The notes under the pieces are model-generated. The model saw nothing but the letters and a program-made list of their open reading frames with translations, had not been told where the DNA came from and ran no database searches. Below, in pieces: positions 19,275 through 31,117 of a stretch of 64,000 nt of DNA. The translations under genes were made by a program, and so were the position numbers. Where the stretch lies: NCBI RefSeq assembly GCF_023074055.1, contig NZ_JADPKR010000080.1, positions 186,001 through 250,000 on the forward strand, read 5' to 3'. The DNA is from Bradyrhizobium sp. 141 (GTDB taxonomy: Bacteria > Pseudomonadota > Alphaproteobacteria > Rhizobiales > Xanthobacteraceae). How positions within the stretch are numbered: position 1 is the stretch's first letter; the number at the start of each line of letters is the position of its first letter.

Positions 19275-19909
19275 TTCACCCACTCCGCCGCATCGGCATC
19301 CGAGAGCCCCTGCCCCGGAGCCACCTTGCGCATCGCCATCGCCATATCGGGCGTGCGCGCGTTCTGAACGTTGATGTCCTGCCGCTTCACGCTCGCCTTG
19401 TGGCGCAGCGTCAGCACGATGGCGCCGATCATGGCGACCAGCAGCACCATGCCCGAGAGCTGGAAGTAGTGGATGTACTTCGTGTAGAGCACGAGACCCA
19501 GCGCCTCGGTGTTCGAGACGTTGGCCGGGATCGCCGCCGTGATCGTCTTGGCGACGCCGGGGTTGATGACCCAGAAACCGACGGTGAGCAGCAGCTCGAA
19601 CATGAAGATGCCGCCGATCACCAGGCCGACCGGCAGGTACTCGATGAAGCCCTCGCGCAGCTCGAGGAAATCGACGTCGAGCATCATGATCACGAACAGG
19701 AATAGCACCGCGACGGCGCCGACATAGACGACGATCAGGATCATCGCCAGGAATTCGGCGCCCATCAGCACGAACAGGCCGGAGGCGTTGACGAAGGCCA
19801 GGATCAGGTACAGCACGGAGTGCACGGGATTGCGCGAGACAATCACCATCACGGCCGAGGCGACGCAGACGCCGGCGAAGAGATAGAAGAACAGCGCGGG
19901 AAGGATCAT
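19271..19909 (-). CDS. nuoJ: NADH-quinone oxidoreductase subunit J
   Basis: The 212-residue membrane subunit has five hydrophobic helices. The [53 protein letters not shown] region contains the conserved glutamate and the pi-bulge helix of this subunit. A soluble tail of about 40 residues ([15 protein letters not shown]...) follows the last helix. It lies nine bases after nuoI and overlaps nuoK. Confidence 0.95.
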   Translation of the reverse strand: MILPALFFYLFAGVCVASAVMVIVSRNPVHSVLYLILAFVNASGLFVLMGAEFLAMILIVVYVGAVAVLFLFVIMMLDVDFLELREGFIEYLPVGLVIGGIFMFELLLTVGFWVINPGVAKTITAAIPANVSNTEALGLVLYTKYIHYFQLSGMVLLVAMIGAIVLTLRHKASVKRQDINVQNARTPDMAMAMRKVAPGQGLSDADAAEWVK

Positions 19910-19918
19910 GCCCTCACC

Positions 19919-20413
19919 TCACCGGTACGGCGCATCGAGCTCGATCGCTTTCGCGATCTCGCGTTCCCAGCGGTCGCCGTTGGCGAGCAGCTTGGCCTTG
20001 TCATAGAACAGTTCCTCGCGGGTCTCGGTCGCGAACTCGAAGTTCGGACCTTCGACGATGGCGTCGACCGGACAGGCCTCTTGGCAGAGGCCGCAATAGA
20101 TGCACTTCACCATGTCGATGTCGTAGCGCACGGTGCGGCGGGTGCCGTCGTTGCGGCGCGGGCCGGCCTCGATGGTGATGGCCTGCGCCGGACAGATCGC
20201 TTCGCACAGCTTGCAGGCGATGCAGCGTTCTTCGCCGTTCGGATAGCGACGCAGCGCGTGCTCGCCGCGGAAGCGCGGCGAGATCGGGCCCTTCTCGAAC
20301 GGATAGTTCAGCGTCGGCTTCGGCTGGAAGAAATAGCGCATGGCGAGGAAGAACGCCGAGACGAATTCCGACAGCAGAAGCGAGCGTGCAGTGGCGTTGA
20401 CGTTGATACCCAT
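19919..20413 (-). CDS. nuoI: NADH-quinone oxidoreductase subunit I (two 4Fe-4S clusters)
   Basis: The 164-residue peripheral-arm subunit carries clusters N6a and N6b. Both ligand sets are complete: [12 protein letters not shown] and [12 protein letters not shown]. The PHFRGEH-like block ([20 protein letters not shown]) is typical. The ATG at 20413 follows the nuoH stop by about eight bases. The much longer open frame up to 21205 is a shadow of nuoH. Confidence 0.96.
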   Translation of the reverse strand: MGINVNATARSLLLSEFVSAFFLAMRYFFQPKPTLNYPFEKGPISPRFRGEHALRRYPNGEERCIACKLCEAICPAQAITIEAGPRRNDGTRRTVRYDIDMVKCIYCGLCQEACPVDAIVEGPNFEFATETREELFYDKAKLLANGDRWEREIAKAIELDAPYR

Positions 20414-20421
20414 GACGGCCC

Positions 20422-21489
20422 TCACTTCGGCGCGATGCCGGCGAAATGCAGCACGCCGGCCACCACGATCACCATCGCCAGCGACAGCGGCAGGAACACC
20501 TTCCAGCCGAGGCGCATCAGTTGATCGTAGCGGTAGCGCGGCACGATCGCCTTTGCCATCGCGAACAGGAAGAACATGAAGAAGACTTTGAGCGAGAACC
20601 AGATGATCCCCGGCACCCAGTTGAAGGGCGGCAGGTCGACCGGCGGCAGCCAGCCTCCGAGGAACAGGATCGTGGCCATCGCGCACATCGTGACGATCGC
20701 GACGTACTCGCCCAGCATGAACAGCAGATACGGCGTCGAGCCGTACTCGACCATGAAGCCGGCGACGAGCTCGGATTCCGCTTCGACGAGGTCGAAGGGC
20801 GGACGGTTGGTCTCGGCCAGCGCCGAGACGTAGAACACCACGAACATCGGGAACAGCGGCCAGACGTACCAGTTCAGGATGGTGAGCTGCGGCAGCCCGA
20901 TCAGGCTGGCAAGACCGCGGACATGCTGGGCCTCGACCACGGCCGACAGGTTCAGCGTGCCGGCGCAGAGCAGCACCGTGATGATGACGAAGCCGATCGA
21001 GACCTCGTAGGACACCATCTGCGCCGCGGAGCGCAGCGCGGCCAGGAACGGATACTTCGAGTTCGACGACCAGCCGGCCATGATGATGCCGTAGATCGAC
21101 AGCGACGAGATCGCGAAGATGAAGAGGATGCCGACATTGATGTCGGAGATCACCCAGCCGAGATTGGTCGGGATCACCGCCCAGGCGGCAAGTGCGAGCA
21201 CGCACGACACCAGCGGCGCCAGCAGGAACACGCCCTTGTTGGCGCCGGCCGGGATGATCGGCTCCTTCAGCACGAACTTGAGCAGGTCGGCGAAGGATTG
21301 CAGCAGGCCCCAGGGGCCGACCACGTTCGGGCCGCGCCGGATCTGCACCGCCGCCCAGATCTTGCGGTCGGCGAGCAGGATGTAGGCGATCGCGACCAGA
21401 AGGACGACGAGCACGAGGACGCTCTGCGCGACCATGATGATCAGCGGCCAGAGGAATCCGGTCCAGAATGCGCTTTCGAAAAATTCCAT
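20422..21489 (-). CDS. nuoH: NADH-quinone oxidoreductase subunit H
   Basis: The 355-residue membrane subunit forms the quinone-binding chamber with NuoB and NuoD. Recognisable blocks are [31 protein letters not shown], the [29 protein letters not shown] loop lining the quinone tunnel, and [20 protein letters not shown] near the end. The length is normal. Confidence 0.96.
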   Translation of the reverse strand: MEFFESAFWTGFLWPLIIMVAQSVLVLVVLLVAIAYILLADRKIWAAVQIRRGPNVVGPWGLLQSFADLLKFVLKEPIIPAGANKGVFLLAPLVSCVLALAAWAVIPTNLGWVISDINVGILFIFAISSLSIYGIIMAGWSSNSKYPFLAALRSAAQMVSYEVSIGFVIITVLLCAGTLNLSAVVEAQHVRGLASLIGLPQLTILNWYVWPLFPMFVVFYVSALAETNRPPFDLVEAESELVAGFMVEYGSTPYLLFMLGEYVAIVTMCAMATILFLGGWLPPVDLPPFNWVPGIIWFSLKVFFMFFLFAMAKAIVPRYRYDQLMRLGWKVFLPLSLAMVIVVAGVLHFAGIAPK

Positions 21490-21499
21490 CAGATCACGC

Positions 21500-23575
21500 T
21501 CACTCCGCTGCGGTCAGCATATGCCCGGAGGCGAGGCGCGAGCATTCCGCCATCACGGCGGAGGCACGCGCGATTGGGTTGGTCAGGTAGAAGTCCTCGA
21601 CCAGCGGCTTGAACGGCGCCTTCTCCGGCGTGCCGCCCTTCCCCGCCAGCTTCTTGATCTGGTCGGCCGAACCGGCCTCGATCTGGTCGAGACGGATCAG
21701 ATGCGGCACGGCCTTGAAGATCGCCTGGCGCAGGGCGGCAAGCGAGTCATAGCCGAGCTTCTTGCCGAGCGCCTCCGACAGTGCGCGGACGATCGCCCAG
21801 TCCTCGCGGGCCTCGCCCGGCGGGAACGCGGCGCGGCCTGCCATCTGCACGCGGCCTTCGGTGTTGACGTAGATCGCGGACTTCTCGGTGTAGGCCGCCG
21901 CAGGCAGGATCACGTCGGCGCGGTGTGCACCGCGGTCGCCATGGGTGCCGATATAGACGACGTAGGTGCCGTCCGGCGCGTTGATCTCGTCGGCGCCAAG
22001 CAGGAACAGCAAGTCCAGCGTGCCGAACGTCGTCATCTGCGCAGCGTTCAGCCCGCCACCGGTTGCGGAGAAGCCGATATCGAGCGCACCGACGCGCGAG
22101 GCGGTCTCGTGCAGCACGCCAAAGCCGTTCCAGCCATCCTTGAGCGCGCCGACATCGAGCGCGAGCTTGGCAGCGGCCGCGAGAATGGCGGCGCCGTCGT
22201 GGCGCGAGGCCGCGCCCCCGCCGACCAGGATGATGGGTTTCTTGGCGTTCTTCAGCACGTCCATGAAGGAGTGCCTGCCCGCCGCGAGCTCACTGAGCGT
22301 CTCGGTGCCCGCGCCGAGGTGATCGTAATCGTAGGTCAGATCGGCTTTAGCACCGATCACGCCGACCTTGAAGCCGCCGGCGCGCCAGCGCTTGCGGATG
22401 CGGGCGTTGAACACGGCCGCCTCTTTCCGCGGATTCGCGCCGATGATGAGCAGTGCATCCGCCTGCTCCACGCCTGCCAGCGTCGGGTTGAAGATGTAGG
22501 AGCCGCGGCCGAGCGCGGGGTCGAAGGCGTCGCCGCCCTGCACCGCCAGATTGCCCGAGCCGTATTTGGCCAGGAGATCCTTCAGCGCGAACATCTCCTC
22601 GACGCCGGCGAGGTCGCCGGCGATCGCGCCGATGCGCTTGCCGTCGCTGCGCGCCGCCTTGGCCGCGATCGCAGCGAAGGCCTCGGTCCAGCTCGCCGCG
22701 CGCAGCTTGCCGGCCTCGCGGATATAGGGCCGATCGAGACGCTGGGTGCGCAGGCCGTCGACGACGTGGCGGGTCTTGTCGGAGATCCACTCCTCGTTCA
22801 CCGCCTCGTTGATGCGCGGCAGCACGCGCATCACCTCGCGGCCGCGGGTGTCGACGCGGATCGCAGACCCAATGCCGTCCATGACGTCGATCGACTGGGT
22901 CTTGCCGAGCTCCCACGGGCGCGCCGCGAAGGCATAAGGCTTCGAGGTCAACGCGCCGACCGGGCAGATGTCGACGAGATTGCCCTGCAATTCCGACGTC
23001 AGCGCGTGCTCGAGATAGGTCGTGATCTCCATGTCCTCGCCGCGACCGGTCGCGCCCATTTCGGGAGCGCCGGCGACTTCCGCCGAAAAGCGGACGCAGC
23101 GCGTGCACTGGATGCAGCGGTTCATCGAGGTCTTGACCAGCGCGCCGAGATATTTGTCCTCGACCGCGCGCTTGTTCTCGGCGAAGCGGCTGGTGTCGAC
23201 ACCGTAGCCCATCGCCTGGTCCTGCAGGTCACACTCGCCGCCCTGATCGCAGATCGGGCAGTCCAAGGGATGGTTGATGAGAAGGAATTCCATCACGCCT
23301 TCGCGCGCCTTCTTCACCATCGGCGATCGCGTGGAGATTTCCGGCGGCTCGCCCTTGGGACCCGGACGGCAGTCGCGCACGCCCCAGGCGCAGCTTGCGA
23401 CCGGCTTCGGGCCGCCCTTCACCTCGACGAGGCACATCCGGCAATTGCCGGCGATCGACAGCCGCTCGTGATAGCAGAAGCGCGGAATCTGGGCGCCGGC
23501 CGCTTCGCACGCCTGCAGCAGCGTGAACTCGGCGGGGACATCGATCTCTTTGCCGTCGATGATGAGCTTGGTCAT
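21500..23575 (-). CDS. nuoG: NADH-quinone oxidoreductase subunit G
   Basis: The 691-residue iron-sulfur subunit has an N-terminal ferredoxin domain ([15 protein letters not shown] and a later cysteine for a 2Fe-2S cluster), the His-Cys cluster motif around [18 protein letters not shown], and [10 protein letters not shown] for a further 4Fe-4S cluster. The rest is a molybdopterin-oxidoreductase-like domain without cofactor function in complex I. The size matches alphaproteobacterial and mitochondrial NuoG (about 690-700), shorter than that of E. coli. Confidence 0.95.
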   Translation of the reverse strand: MTKLIIDGKEIDVPAEFTLLQACEAAGAQIPRFCYHERLSIAGNCRMCLVEVKGGPKPVASCAWGVRDCRPGPKGEPPEISTRSPMVKKAREGVMEFLLINHPLDCPICDQGGECDLQDQAMGYGVDTSRFAENKRAVEDKYLGALVKTSMNRCIQCTRCVRFSAEVAGAPEMGATGRGEDMEITTYLEHALTSELQGNLVDICPVGALTSKPYAFAARPWELGKTQSIDVMDGIGSAIRVDTRGREVMRVLPRINEAVNEEWISDKTRHVVDGLRTQRLDRPYIREAGKLRAASWTEAFAAIAAKAARSDGKRIGAIAGDLAGVEEMFALKDLLAKYGSGNLAVQGGDAFDPALGRGSYIFNPTLAGVEQADALLIIGANPRKEAAVFNARIRKRWRAGGFKVGVIGAKADLTYDYDHLGAGTETLSELAAGRHSFMDVLKNAKKPIILVGGGAASRHDGAAILAAAAKLALDVGALKDGWNGFGVLHETASRVGALDIGFSATGGGLNAAQMTTFGTLDLLFLLGADEINAPDGTYVVYIGTHGDRGAHRADVILPAAAYTEKSAIYVNTEGRVQMAGRAAFPPGEAREDWAIVRALSEALGKKLGYDSLAALRQAIFKAVPHLIRLDQIEAGSADQIKKLAGKGGTPEKAPFKPLVEDFYLTNPIARASAVMAECSRLASGHMLTAAE

Positions 23576-23580
23576 TCTTC

Positions 23581-24906
<1,326 letters not shown>

Positions 24907-24921
24907 ATCAGTGCTTTCCGA

Positions 24922-25128
24922 TCAACTATTGGACTGCTTGTAGGCAAGTCCGGCGGCGCAGATGCCAAAGGTCAGCGCCCAGAGCAGACTGGATTCCAGC
25001 GACGCGTTCAGGCTGAAACGCTGCAGCAGGAAAATGAAGGCGGCCGCAACAGCGGCATGCATCGCGATGAAGCCCCACTTCTTCATGGCACCGCTCCCCT
25101 GCATGGCCTGCGACGAGAGATCACGCAT
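24922..25128 (-). CDS. Small membrane protein embedded between nuoE and nuoF
   Basis: The 68-residue open frame starts with an ATG that overlaps the nuoE stop as ATGA and ends 15 bases before nuoF. It encodes two hydrophobic segments (about residues 18-36 WGFIAMHAAVAAAFIFLL and 44-62 LESSLLWALTFGICAAGL). A second in-frame ATG at 25086 (MKKWGF) has a GGGGAGCGG-type purine run just upstream and would give a 54-residue form. No subunit of bacterial complex I known to me matches it. The tight coupling argues that it is translated. Its role, possibly in assembly or as an accessory subunit, is unknown. Confidence 0.65.
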   Translation of the reverse strand: MRDLSSQAMQGSGAMKKWGFIAMHAAVAAAFIFLLQRFSLNASLESSLLWALTFGICAAGLAYKQSNS

Positions 25129-25739
25129 CAGGTGATCTCCTTCAGTGTGGTCGGTCCGCCCGTCGGCGCCGAGAACTGGCGGCCGTTCTGCGGACCGGGT
25201 TTCGGCGGATTGCCGGAGGCGAAGCCGTCCAGCACCTTGCCAAAACTCTCCTTGGTCAGGTCCTCATAGGTGTCCTTGCCGATCAGCACCATCGGCGCGT
25301 TCACGCAGGCACCCAGGCACTCCACCTCTTCCCAGCTGAAATTGCCGTCCTTGGACAGATGGAACGGCTCGTGATGGATGCGGTGCTCGCAGACGTGGAT
25401 CAGATCCTCGGCACCGCGCAGCCGGCACGGCGTGGTGCCGCAGACCTGGACGTGGGCCTTCTTGCCGACCGGCGCGAGCTGGAACATCGTGTAGAAGGTC
25501 GCCACTTCCAGCACGCGGATATAGGGCATGTCGAGCAGGTCGGCGACCGCGCGGATCGCGGCTTCCGAGACCCAGCCCTCATGCTGCTCCTGGACGCGCC
25601 AGAGGATCGCGATGACCGCGGAGGCCTGACGTCCCGCCGGATATTTCGCGATCTGTTGCTTGGCGAACGCGAGGTTCTCCTCCGTGAACGCGAAGCTCGC
25701 GGGCTGTACTTCCTTCGGTGCTAATCGGCGAACGGACAT
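25128..25739 (-). CDS. nuoE: NADH-quinone oxidoreductase subunit E
   Basis: The 203-residue thioredoxin-like subunit carries the N1a 2Fe-2S cluster. Ligands are seen as [15 protein letters not shown] and [15 protein letters not shown]. The helical N-terminal half ([24 protein letters not shown]) is standard. A proline-rich tail follows the fold (about residues 180-203). Upstream it is separated from nuoD by an FkbM methyltransferase gene instead of following nuoD directly. Confidence 0.96.
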   Translation of the reverse strand: MSVRRLAPKEVQPASFAFTEENLAFAKQQIAKYPAGRQASAVIAILWRVQEQHEGWVSEAAIRAVADLLDMPYIRVLEVATFYTMFQLAPVGKKAHVQVCGTTPCRLRGAEDLIHVCEHRIHHEPFHLSKDGNFSWEEVECLGACVNAPMVLIGKDTYEDLTKESFGKVLDGFASGNPPKPGPQNGRQFSAPTGGPTTLKEIT

Positions 25740-25751
25740 CTCTTCAATCTC

Positions 25752-26714
25752 TCACTGCATGCGGCGCGCTGTTTTCGCATTCAGGGCTTCGATCCTGTCC
25801 TGCCAAAATGCGCTTGCGGTGCCGAAAACGTTGTAGCCGACGTGGGTCGAGACCTTGATGCGGTCGAGGATCGACAGCTCGGTCACGGTCTCCATCCGGT
25901 TGCTGCGCGGATCGAACACGATCAGCTTCAGCGGGGTCTGTTCGAGGATGAAGCGCGACACGGCATGAGAGCGGTCGCTGCCGTGCTCCTCGCACATGAT
26001 GACGCTGTCGGCCTGGAGCAGCCGTGCGCCGCCCTTGATCGCCTCGATCTCGACGCCCTCGACGTCGAGCTTGATCAGGTACTTGCCGGTGCTCGCGACC
26101 TTGCCGTCCTCGATCAGATTGTCGAGCGCGATGACCGGCACGTCCTCACCGCCGGCCGAGGGATCGCCGGCGATGCTGAAGGCTTCGTGCTTGGTGCCCG
26201 ACAGCCGCGCGGTGCCGCGCGATGCGCCGATCGCACACTTCATGGTCTCGAAGCGATTGCCGTTGACGCGGGCGTTGTTGGCGAGCTTCGGGTAGTTCTG
26301 CCCCGACGGCTCGATCGCGATCGCCTTGTGCGAACCGAACGGCTTGCTCGAGACCAGCACCGACCAATAGCCGTAATTGGCGCCGCAATCGAGCAACGTG
26401 TAGTCGACGTCGATGGAGTCGGCGAACAGCAGCTCGAGCTCGTCCTCGTAGTTGTAGGAGCGGTTGAGCAGCTTGCTCCAATAGCCGTCGCCGTAGGGGA
26501 ATTCGAACACGGCGTCGGGATTGAGCCTGATCGCGATGTTGCGCTCGGGCAGCGTCTTCCGCAGCAGGTTGGCACAGGCGATGTAGCCCATATGCGAGAA
26601 GTGCGAGGAGATCTTCGATCCCGTCACCAGCGCCAAGGCAGCCGTCCGCTCCCACAGGTTGGCCCCTTCAAGGGCCCCCGAGGCACGGTCAAACTGGATT
26701 GGCGCCTGCCCCAT
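25752..26714 (-). CDS. FkbM family methyltransferase inside the nuo operon
   Basis: The 320-residue protein has an FkbM-type SAM-dependent methyltransferase domain in its centre. The SAM-binding loop is LLDCGANYGYWSVLV, the acidic strand-2 end is AIEPSGQNYPKLANNARVN, and the family motif LIKLDVEGVEIEAIKGG is present. FkbM proteins methylate hydroxyls on sugars or other small molecules; some have unknown targets. The ATG at 26714 shares bases with the nuoD stop (TGATG) and the stop is 12 bases before nuoE, so it is cotranscribed with complex I genes. Nothing in the sequence says whether it modifies a complex I component or is a passenger. Confidence 0.85.
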   Translation of the reverse strand: MGQAPIQFDRASGALEGANLWERTAALALVTGSKISSHFSHMGYIACANLLRKTLPERNIAIRLNPDAVFEFPYGDGYWSKLLNRSYNYEDELELLFADSIDVDYTLLDCGANYGYWSVLVSSKPFGSHKAIAIEPSGQNYPKLANNARVNGNRFETMKCAIGASRGTARLSGTKHEAFSIAGDPSAGGEDVPVIALDNLIEDGKVASTGKYLIKLDVEGVEIEAIKGGARLLQADSVIMCEEHGSDRSHAVSRFILEQTPLKLIVFDPRSNRMETVTELSILDRIKVSTHVGYNVFGTASAFWQDRIEALNAKTARRMQ

Positions 26715-27910
26715 CACCGATCGACCTCTCCGAACACAATGTCGAGCGAGCCGAGGATCGCCGAGACGTCAGCGAGCAGGTGGCCGCGGCAGATGTGGTC
26801 CATGGCCTGCAGATGCGCAAAGCCCGGCGCGCGGATCTTGCACTTGTAGGGCTTGTTGGTGCCGTCGGAGATCAGATAGACGCCGAACTCGCCCTTGGGC
26901 GCCTCGACCGCGGCATAGACCTCGCCGGCCGGCACGTGGACGCCTTCGGTGTAGAGCTTGAAGTGGTGGATCAGCGCTTCCATCGAGCGCTTCATCTCGC
27001 CACGGCGCGGCGGAGCGACCTTGTTGTCCTCGACGACGACGGGGCCCTTGCCATCAGGCGCGTTCAGCTTCTGGATGCACTGCTTCATGATGCGGATGGA
27101 CTGCCGCATCTCTTCCATGCGGATCAGGTAGCGGTCGTAGCAGTCGCCGTTCTTGCCGATCGGAATGTCGAAATCCATCTCGGCGTAGCACTCATAGGGC
27201 TGCGACTTGCGCAGGTCCCAGGCTGCGCCCGAGCCGCGCACCATCACGCCCGAGAACCCCCACTCCCAGGCCTCCTTCAGCGGCACCACGCCGATGTCGA
27301 CGTTGCGCTGCTTGAAGATGCGGTTGGCGGTGAGCAGACGGTCGAGGTCGTCCACCACCTTGAGGAACGGATCGCACCAGGCCTCGATGTCGTCGACCAG
27401 CTTTTGCGGCAGGTCCTGATGCACGCCGCCGACGCGGAAGTAAGCTGCGTGCATACGGCTGCCCGAGGCGCGCTCGTAGAACACCATCAGCTTCTCGCGC
27501 TCTTCGAAACCCCACAGCGGCGGGGTCAGCGCACCGACGTCCATCGCCTGCGTGGTGACGTTGAGCAGGTGCGACAGGATGCGGCCGATCTCGCAATAGA
27601 GCACGCGGATCAGCTGGCCGCGGCGCGGCACCTCGATGCCGAGCAGCTTTTCGGCCGCCATGCAGAAGGCGTGCTCCTGGTTCATCGGCGCGACGTAGTC
27701 GAGGCGGTCGAAATAAGGGATCGCCTGCAGATAGGTCTTCTGCTCGATCAGCTTTTCGGTGCCGCGGTGAAGCAGCCCGATATGCGGATCGACGCGGGCG
27801 ACGACTTCGCCGTCAAGCTCCAGCACGAGGCGCAGCACGCCGTGCGCCGCAGGATGCTGCGGCCCGAAGTTGATGGTGAAATTGCGAAGCTGTTCGGGTT
27901 GCTCGTTCAT
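26714..27910 (-). CDS. nuoD: NADH-quinone oxidoreductase subunit D (49 kDa)
   Basis: The 398-residue subunit is related to the large subunit of NiFe hydrogenases and forms the quinone-binding pocket with NuoB. Clear blocks are [25 protein letters not shown], the HRGTEKLIE helix, [15 protein letters not shown] and the C-terminal [42 protein letters not shown]. The length is normal for a separate NuoD (not fused to NuoC). Confidence 0.96.
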   Translation of the reverse strand: MNEQPEQLRNFTINFGPQHPAAHGVLRLVLELDGEVVARVDPHIGLLHRGTEKLIEQKTYLQAIPYFDRLDYVAPMNQEHAFCMAAEKLLGIEVPRRGQLIRVLYCEIGRILSHLLNVTTQAMDVGALTPPLWGFEEREKLMVFYERASGSRMHAAYFRVGGVHQDLPQKLVDDIEAWCDPFLKVVDDLDRLLTANRIFKQRNVDIGVVPLKEAWEWGFSGVMVRGSGAAWDLRKSQPYECYAEMDFDIPIGKNGDCYDRYLIRMEEMRQSIRIMKQCIQKLNAPDGKGPVVVEDNKVAPPRRGEMKRSMEALIHHFKLYTEGVHVPAGEVYAAVEAPKGEFGVYLISDGTNKPYKCKIRAPGFAHLQAMDHICRGHLLADVSAILGSLDIVFGEVDR

Positions 27911-27912
27911 GA

Positions 27913-28527
27913 TCAGACCTTCGGCCCTGCTTTTTCATCGCCTGGAAGGACCGGGTAATCGGCCCCCTCCCACGGCGACAAAAAGTCGAACTTGCGGAAT
28001 TCCTGGTTGAGCCGGACGGGCTCGTACACCACCCGCTTCTCCTGGTCGTCGTAGCGGACCTCGACGAAACCGGTGGTCGGGAAATCCTTGCGCAGCGGAT
28101 GACCCTCGAACCCGTAATCGGTGAGGATGCGGCGCATGTCGGGATGGCCGACGAAGAACACGCCGTAAAGATCGTAGGTCTCGCGCTCGAACCAGTCGGC
28201 GCCGGGGAACACTTCGATCAGCGACGGCACCTGCGTGGTCTCGTCGGCCTGGGCCTTGAGCCGGATCCGCGCATTCAGGGTCGGGGACAGGAAGTGATAG
28301 ATCACGTCGAAGCGCTTCTCGCGCGCCGGATAGTCCGCGGCTGTGATGTCGGTGAAGTTGATGAATCGGCAATTCGGGTCGTCGCGGAGGTACTTGACCA
28401 CCTCGACGATCTTGCTGGCCTCGACATCAACCGTGAGCTGGTTGAAGGCCACCGAATGACCGGTGGCGGCGCCCGGAAGCGCGCTAACGATCGTCTGCCC
28501 CAGGGCGTCGAGCTTGGCGTCGTCCAT
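27913..28527 (-). CDS. nuoC: NADH-quinone oxidoreductase subunit C (30 kDa)
   Basis: The 204-residue subunit supports NuoD in the hydrophilic arm. The signature [37 protein letters not shown] is complete. The ATG at 28527 is chosen because the product then begins with [10 protein letters not shown], as in close homologues. The frame continues open upstream only as a shadow of nuoB. It ends two bases before nuoD. Confidence 0.95.
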   Translation of the reverse strand: MDDAKLDALGQTIVSALPGAATGHSVAFNQLTVDVEASKIVEVVKYLRDDPNCRFINFTDITAADYPAREKRFDVIYHFLSPTLNARIRLKAQADETTQVPSLIEVFPGADWFERETYDLYGVFFVGHPDMRRILTDYGFEGHPLRKDFPTTGFVEVRYDDQEKRVVYEPVRLNQEFRKFDFLSPWEGADYPVLPGDEKAGPKV

Positions 28528-28538
28528 GACGTAAAACC

Positions 28539-29126
28539 TTAGCGTTCGATGGTGCCGGTGCGCCGGATCTTCTTCTGCAGCAGCAGCACGCCGTAAAGCA
28601 GCGCTTCCGCCGTGGGCGGGCAGCCCGGCACGTAGATGTCGATCGGCACGATGCGGTCGCAGCCGCGCACGACCGAGTAGGAATAGTGATAGTAGCCGCC
28701 GCCATTGGCGCAGGAGCCCATCGAGATGACGTAGCGCGGCTCCGGCATCTGGTCGTAGACCTTGCGCAGCGCGGGCGCCATCTTGTTGGTCAGCGTGCCC
28801 GCGACGATCATCACGTCGGACTGGCGCGGCGAGGCACGCGGCGCGAAGCCGAAGCGCTCGACGTCGTAGCGCGGCATCGACACCTGCATCATCTCGACCG
28901 CGCAGCAGGCGAGACCGAAGGTCATCCACATCAAGGAGCCGGTGCGCGCCCAGGTGATGAGGTCGTCGGTCGCGGCCACGAAGAAGCCCTTGTCGGACAG
29001 TTCGGAATTGACCTCGAGGAAGAACGGATCAGTGGCCCCGACCGGCTTGCCGGTCGACGGGTCCAGGATGCCCTTGGGGGCCGGCGCGACGACCGGACCT
29101 GTGGACGATGCAGGGTTCAATCCCAT
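28539..29126 (-). CDS. nuoB: NADH-quinone oxidoreductase subunit B (N2 cluster)
   Basis: The product of about 195 residues holds the terminal 4Fe-4S cluster N2. Ligands are the tandem cysteines in [21 protein letters not shown], and [12 protein letters not shown]. An N-terminal extension of about 40 residues ([17 protein letters not shown]...) precedes the fold. The ATG at 29126 overlaps the nuoA end by ten bases; an upstream ATG at 29147 would add seven residues and is less likely. Confidence 0.95.
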   Translation of the reverse strand: MGLNPASSTGPVVAPAPKGILDPSTGKPVGATDPFFLEVNSELSDKGFFVAATDDLITWARTGSLMWMTFGLACCAVEMMQVSMPRYDVERFGFAPRASPRQSDVMIVAGTLTNKMAPALRKVYDQMPEPRYVISMGSCANGGGYYHYSYSVVRGCDRIVPIDIYVPGCPPTAEALLYGVLLLQKKIRRTGTIER

Positions 29127-29482
29127 TCGAGTGCTCCCTTCTTCCATTCATAGGCGAACCCGACCGTCAGCACGGCGAGGAACACCACCATGGACCAGAA
29201 ACCGGTCGCGCCAAGCTTGCCGAACGCCACCGCCCAGGGAAACAGGAACGCCACCTCGAGGTCGAAGATGATGAAGAGGATGGCGACCAGGTAGAAGCGG
29301 ACGTCGAACTTCATGCGAGCGTCGTCGAACGCGTTGAAACCGCACTCATACGCCGACAGCTTTTCCGGGTCCGGCTGCTGGAACGCCACGATGAAGGGCG
29401 CAATCAGCAGCACAAGGCCAATGAGGCCCGCTACCCCTATAAAGACGACGAGTGGAAGATAGTTCTGCAGAATGCCGCTCAT
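29117..29482 (-). CDS. nuoA: NADH-quinone oxidoreductase subunit A
   Basis: The 121-residue protein has three membrane helices and the conserved loop [39 protein letters not shown], which is diagnostic. It is the first gene of the minus-strand nuo operon. The ATG at 29482 is preceded by a GGGAAAAAGGG-type purine stretch in the minus sense. The operon promoter should lie in the non-coding stretch 29483-29728; I see no convincing -35/-10 pair there by eye. Confidence 0.95.
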   Translation of the reverse strand: MSGILQNYLPLVVFIGVAGLIGLVLLIAPFIVAFQQPDPEKLSAYECGFNAFDDARMKFDVRFYLVAILFIIFDLEVAFLFPWAVAFGKLGATGFWSMVVFLAVLTVGFAYEWKKGALEWD

Positions 29483-29728
29483 GGCGAGCCCTTTTTCCCG
29501 CAGCCTCGGGACAGCCACGGATTCGTCCGATTTGGAATTATTCTGAGCCTTAGCGCAGTGCACCAATGGGCGCAAGACACGCTCTTTTTAGGCCCTTTGC
29601 CGCCCCCAGAACGGTGAAAATCCCGGAATCACCCCGCGTTGGTATGGAGCAGATCGCTGGGCCCAGCAAGGGCAGCCACAGTTTTGCAGGGTAGCAGCTC
29701 TGAGATTGCGGCTCGAGGACCGAGCCGG

Positions 29729-29959
29729 CTATTTGCCGCGTAGTGTCCGCGAAAACTGCTCGGTTTTCTTGGTGCGGCAGCGCACCCAAACTGAGGCAAT
29801 GACCAGCACGGGAGCCCCCACCGTCACCCAGGCGACATATTGGCCGGCCGTCCCCCACAGCAGCGCAGCCAGGAGGCCGGTGATGGTCGCGGCCCCGAGC
29901 AGGATTGGTGCAGCAAAGACACGTATCCACAGACGCGAGTGGTCAGACGAGCCATGCAT
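29729..29959 (-). CDS. Small two-helix membrane protein, last gene of the iron-uptake module
   Basis: The 76-residue product has two hydrophobic segments (about residues 11-35 and 42-60) and a basic tail (VRCRTKKTEQFSRTLRGK). Its ATG shares bases with the stop of the PepSY gene (TGATG), so expression is coupled to it. I do not recognise a named family. Small integral proteins of this kind often accompany PepSY-type reductases, so a role in siderophore iron release is possible but only inferred. Confidence 0.65.
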   Translation of the reverse strand: MHGSSDHSRLWIRVFAAPILLGAATITGLLAALLWGTAGQYVAWVTVGAPVLVIASVWVRCRTKKTEQFSRTLRGK

Positions 29960-31095
29960 CACGACGGGACCGGGGCTCGTCTGGCGAATGCGTCGGCGCG
30001 GACGGACGTCCGCTTCCGCCGCCGTGCCAGCCAGAGGTAGAGCCCGCTGCCGATCACAACGATGGTGAGCAGGTCGAGCGCGGCCCAGATCACCTTGAGC
30101 GGCATGCCGCCGTAATCGCCGAAATGCAGCGGCTGCGAGATCAGCAAGACCTGGAGATAAAGCGGCAGTGCCCTGCTGTCGGCGACCTCCCCACTTTCGC
30201 CGTCCAGCAGGACCGGCTTGAGCAGCCGCGATGTCAGCGCCGAGTCGCCCCGCATGAAGGCGGCAAAATGATGCGAGGACGTGAACGGCGTGCCCGGAAA
30301 CGCGATGAAGGCAATCTCCATGCCGGGTGCCGCCCCCTTCGCGCGGGAGACGACATCATCGAGCGAGGCGAGATGGGTCGGCGGCGGCTTGCCGGCATAG
30401 GGTGCGACCATGCTGGCGAGCTCGGTCGCCTTCCACTGGTTCAGCATCAGCTCGGCCCAGGTGTTGACCACACCGGTCAGTCCGACCACCAGCGCCCAGG
30501 CCACCGTCACCACTCCGATCAGATTGTGCCAGTCGAGCCAGCGCACGCGTCGGGACGCATGATCGCGGATGGTGGCAAAGCGCAAGCGGCGAGTGAACGG
30601 CCAATACAGCACGACGCCGGAGACGATGGCGACGGCGAACAGCAGCCCCATCGCGCCGAGAAACAGCTTTCCGGCCTGCCCGGCAAACATGTCGGTGTGC
30701 AGCTTGAGCACGATCAGCATCGGCCCGACACCGACCGGCCCGAGCAGTTTTGCCGAGACGGCGTCGAAGGCCCGCACCGTCGCATTGTCGGGAAGCCCGT
30801 CAGGCGCGTTGTTGGTGAACGCCATCACGATCCCGGGCTCGTCCTTGTCCCAGGAGATATACTGCATCACCCGGCCCGGATCGGCGGCGAGCGCGGCGTC
30901 GGCGATGGCTTGCGGCCTCGCGCGCGCCGCGCTCGCATGAGCTTCGGGCTGGGGGGCATAGCCCAGGAGCTCATCGATCTCGTGGTGGAACACCAGCGGC
31001 AGGCCGGTGAGGCAGAGCAGCAGCAGGAAGACGGTCGAGATCAGGCTGGTCCAGGTGTGGACCACGGACCAGAGCCTGACCGTGCGCGCCTTCAC
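29959..31095 (-). CDS. PepSY-associated transmembrane protein (putative ferric-siderophore reductase)
   Basis: The 378-residue inner-membrane protein has four hydrophobic helices, the first at LWSVVHTWTSLISTVFLLLLCLTGLPLVFHHEIDEL and the last near the C-terminus (VIWAALDLLTIVVIGSGLYLW). Histidines in and near the helices (VHTW, FHHE, LKLHTD, DWHNLIG) are placed as expected for haem ligands in the PepSY-associated TM family (PF03929). Such proteins next to TonB receptors are thought to reduce or release siderophore iron. The GTG at 31095 is preferred as start because GGGGAG lies about seven bases upstream; the frame is open to 31200 inside the receptor gene. Confidence 0.85.
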   Translation of the reverse strand: MKARTVRLWSVVHTWTSLISTVFLLLLCLTGLPLVFHHEIDELLGYAPQPEAHASAARARPQAIADAALAADPGRVMQYISWDKDEPGIVMAFTNNAPDGLPDNATVRAFDAVSAKLLGPVGVGPMLIVLKLHTDMFAGQAGKLFLGAMGLLFAVAIVSGVVLYWPFTRRLRFATIRDHASRRVRWLDWHNLIGVVTVAWALVVGLTGVVNTWAELMLNQWKATELASMVAPYAGKPPPTHLASLDDVVSRAKGAAPGMEIAFIAFPGTPFTSSHHFAAFMRGDSALTSRLLKPVLLDGESGEVADSRALPLYLQVLLISQPLHFGDYGGMPLKVIWAALDLLTIVVIGSGLYLWLARRRKRTSVRADAFARRAPVPS

Positions 31096-31117
31096 GAGGC
31101 GCTCCCCTCGCCGGCGC

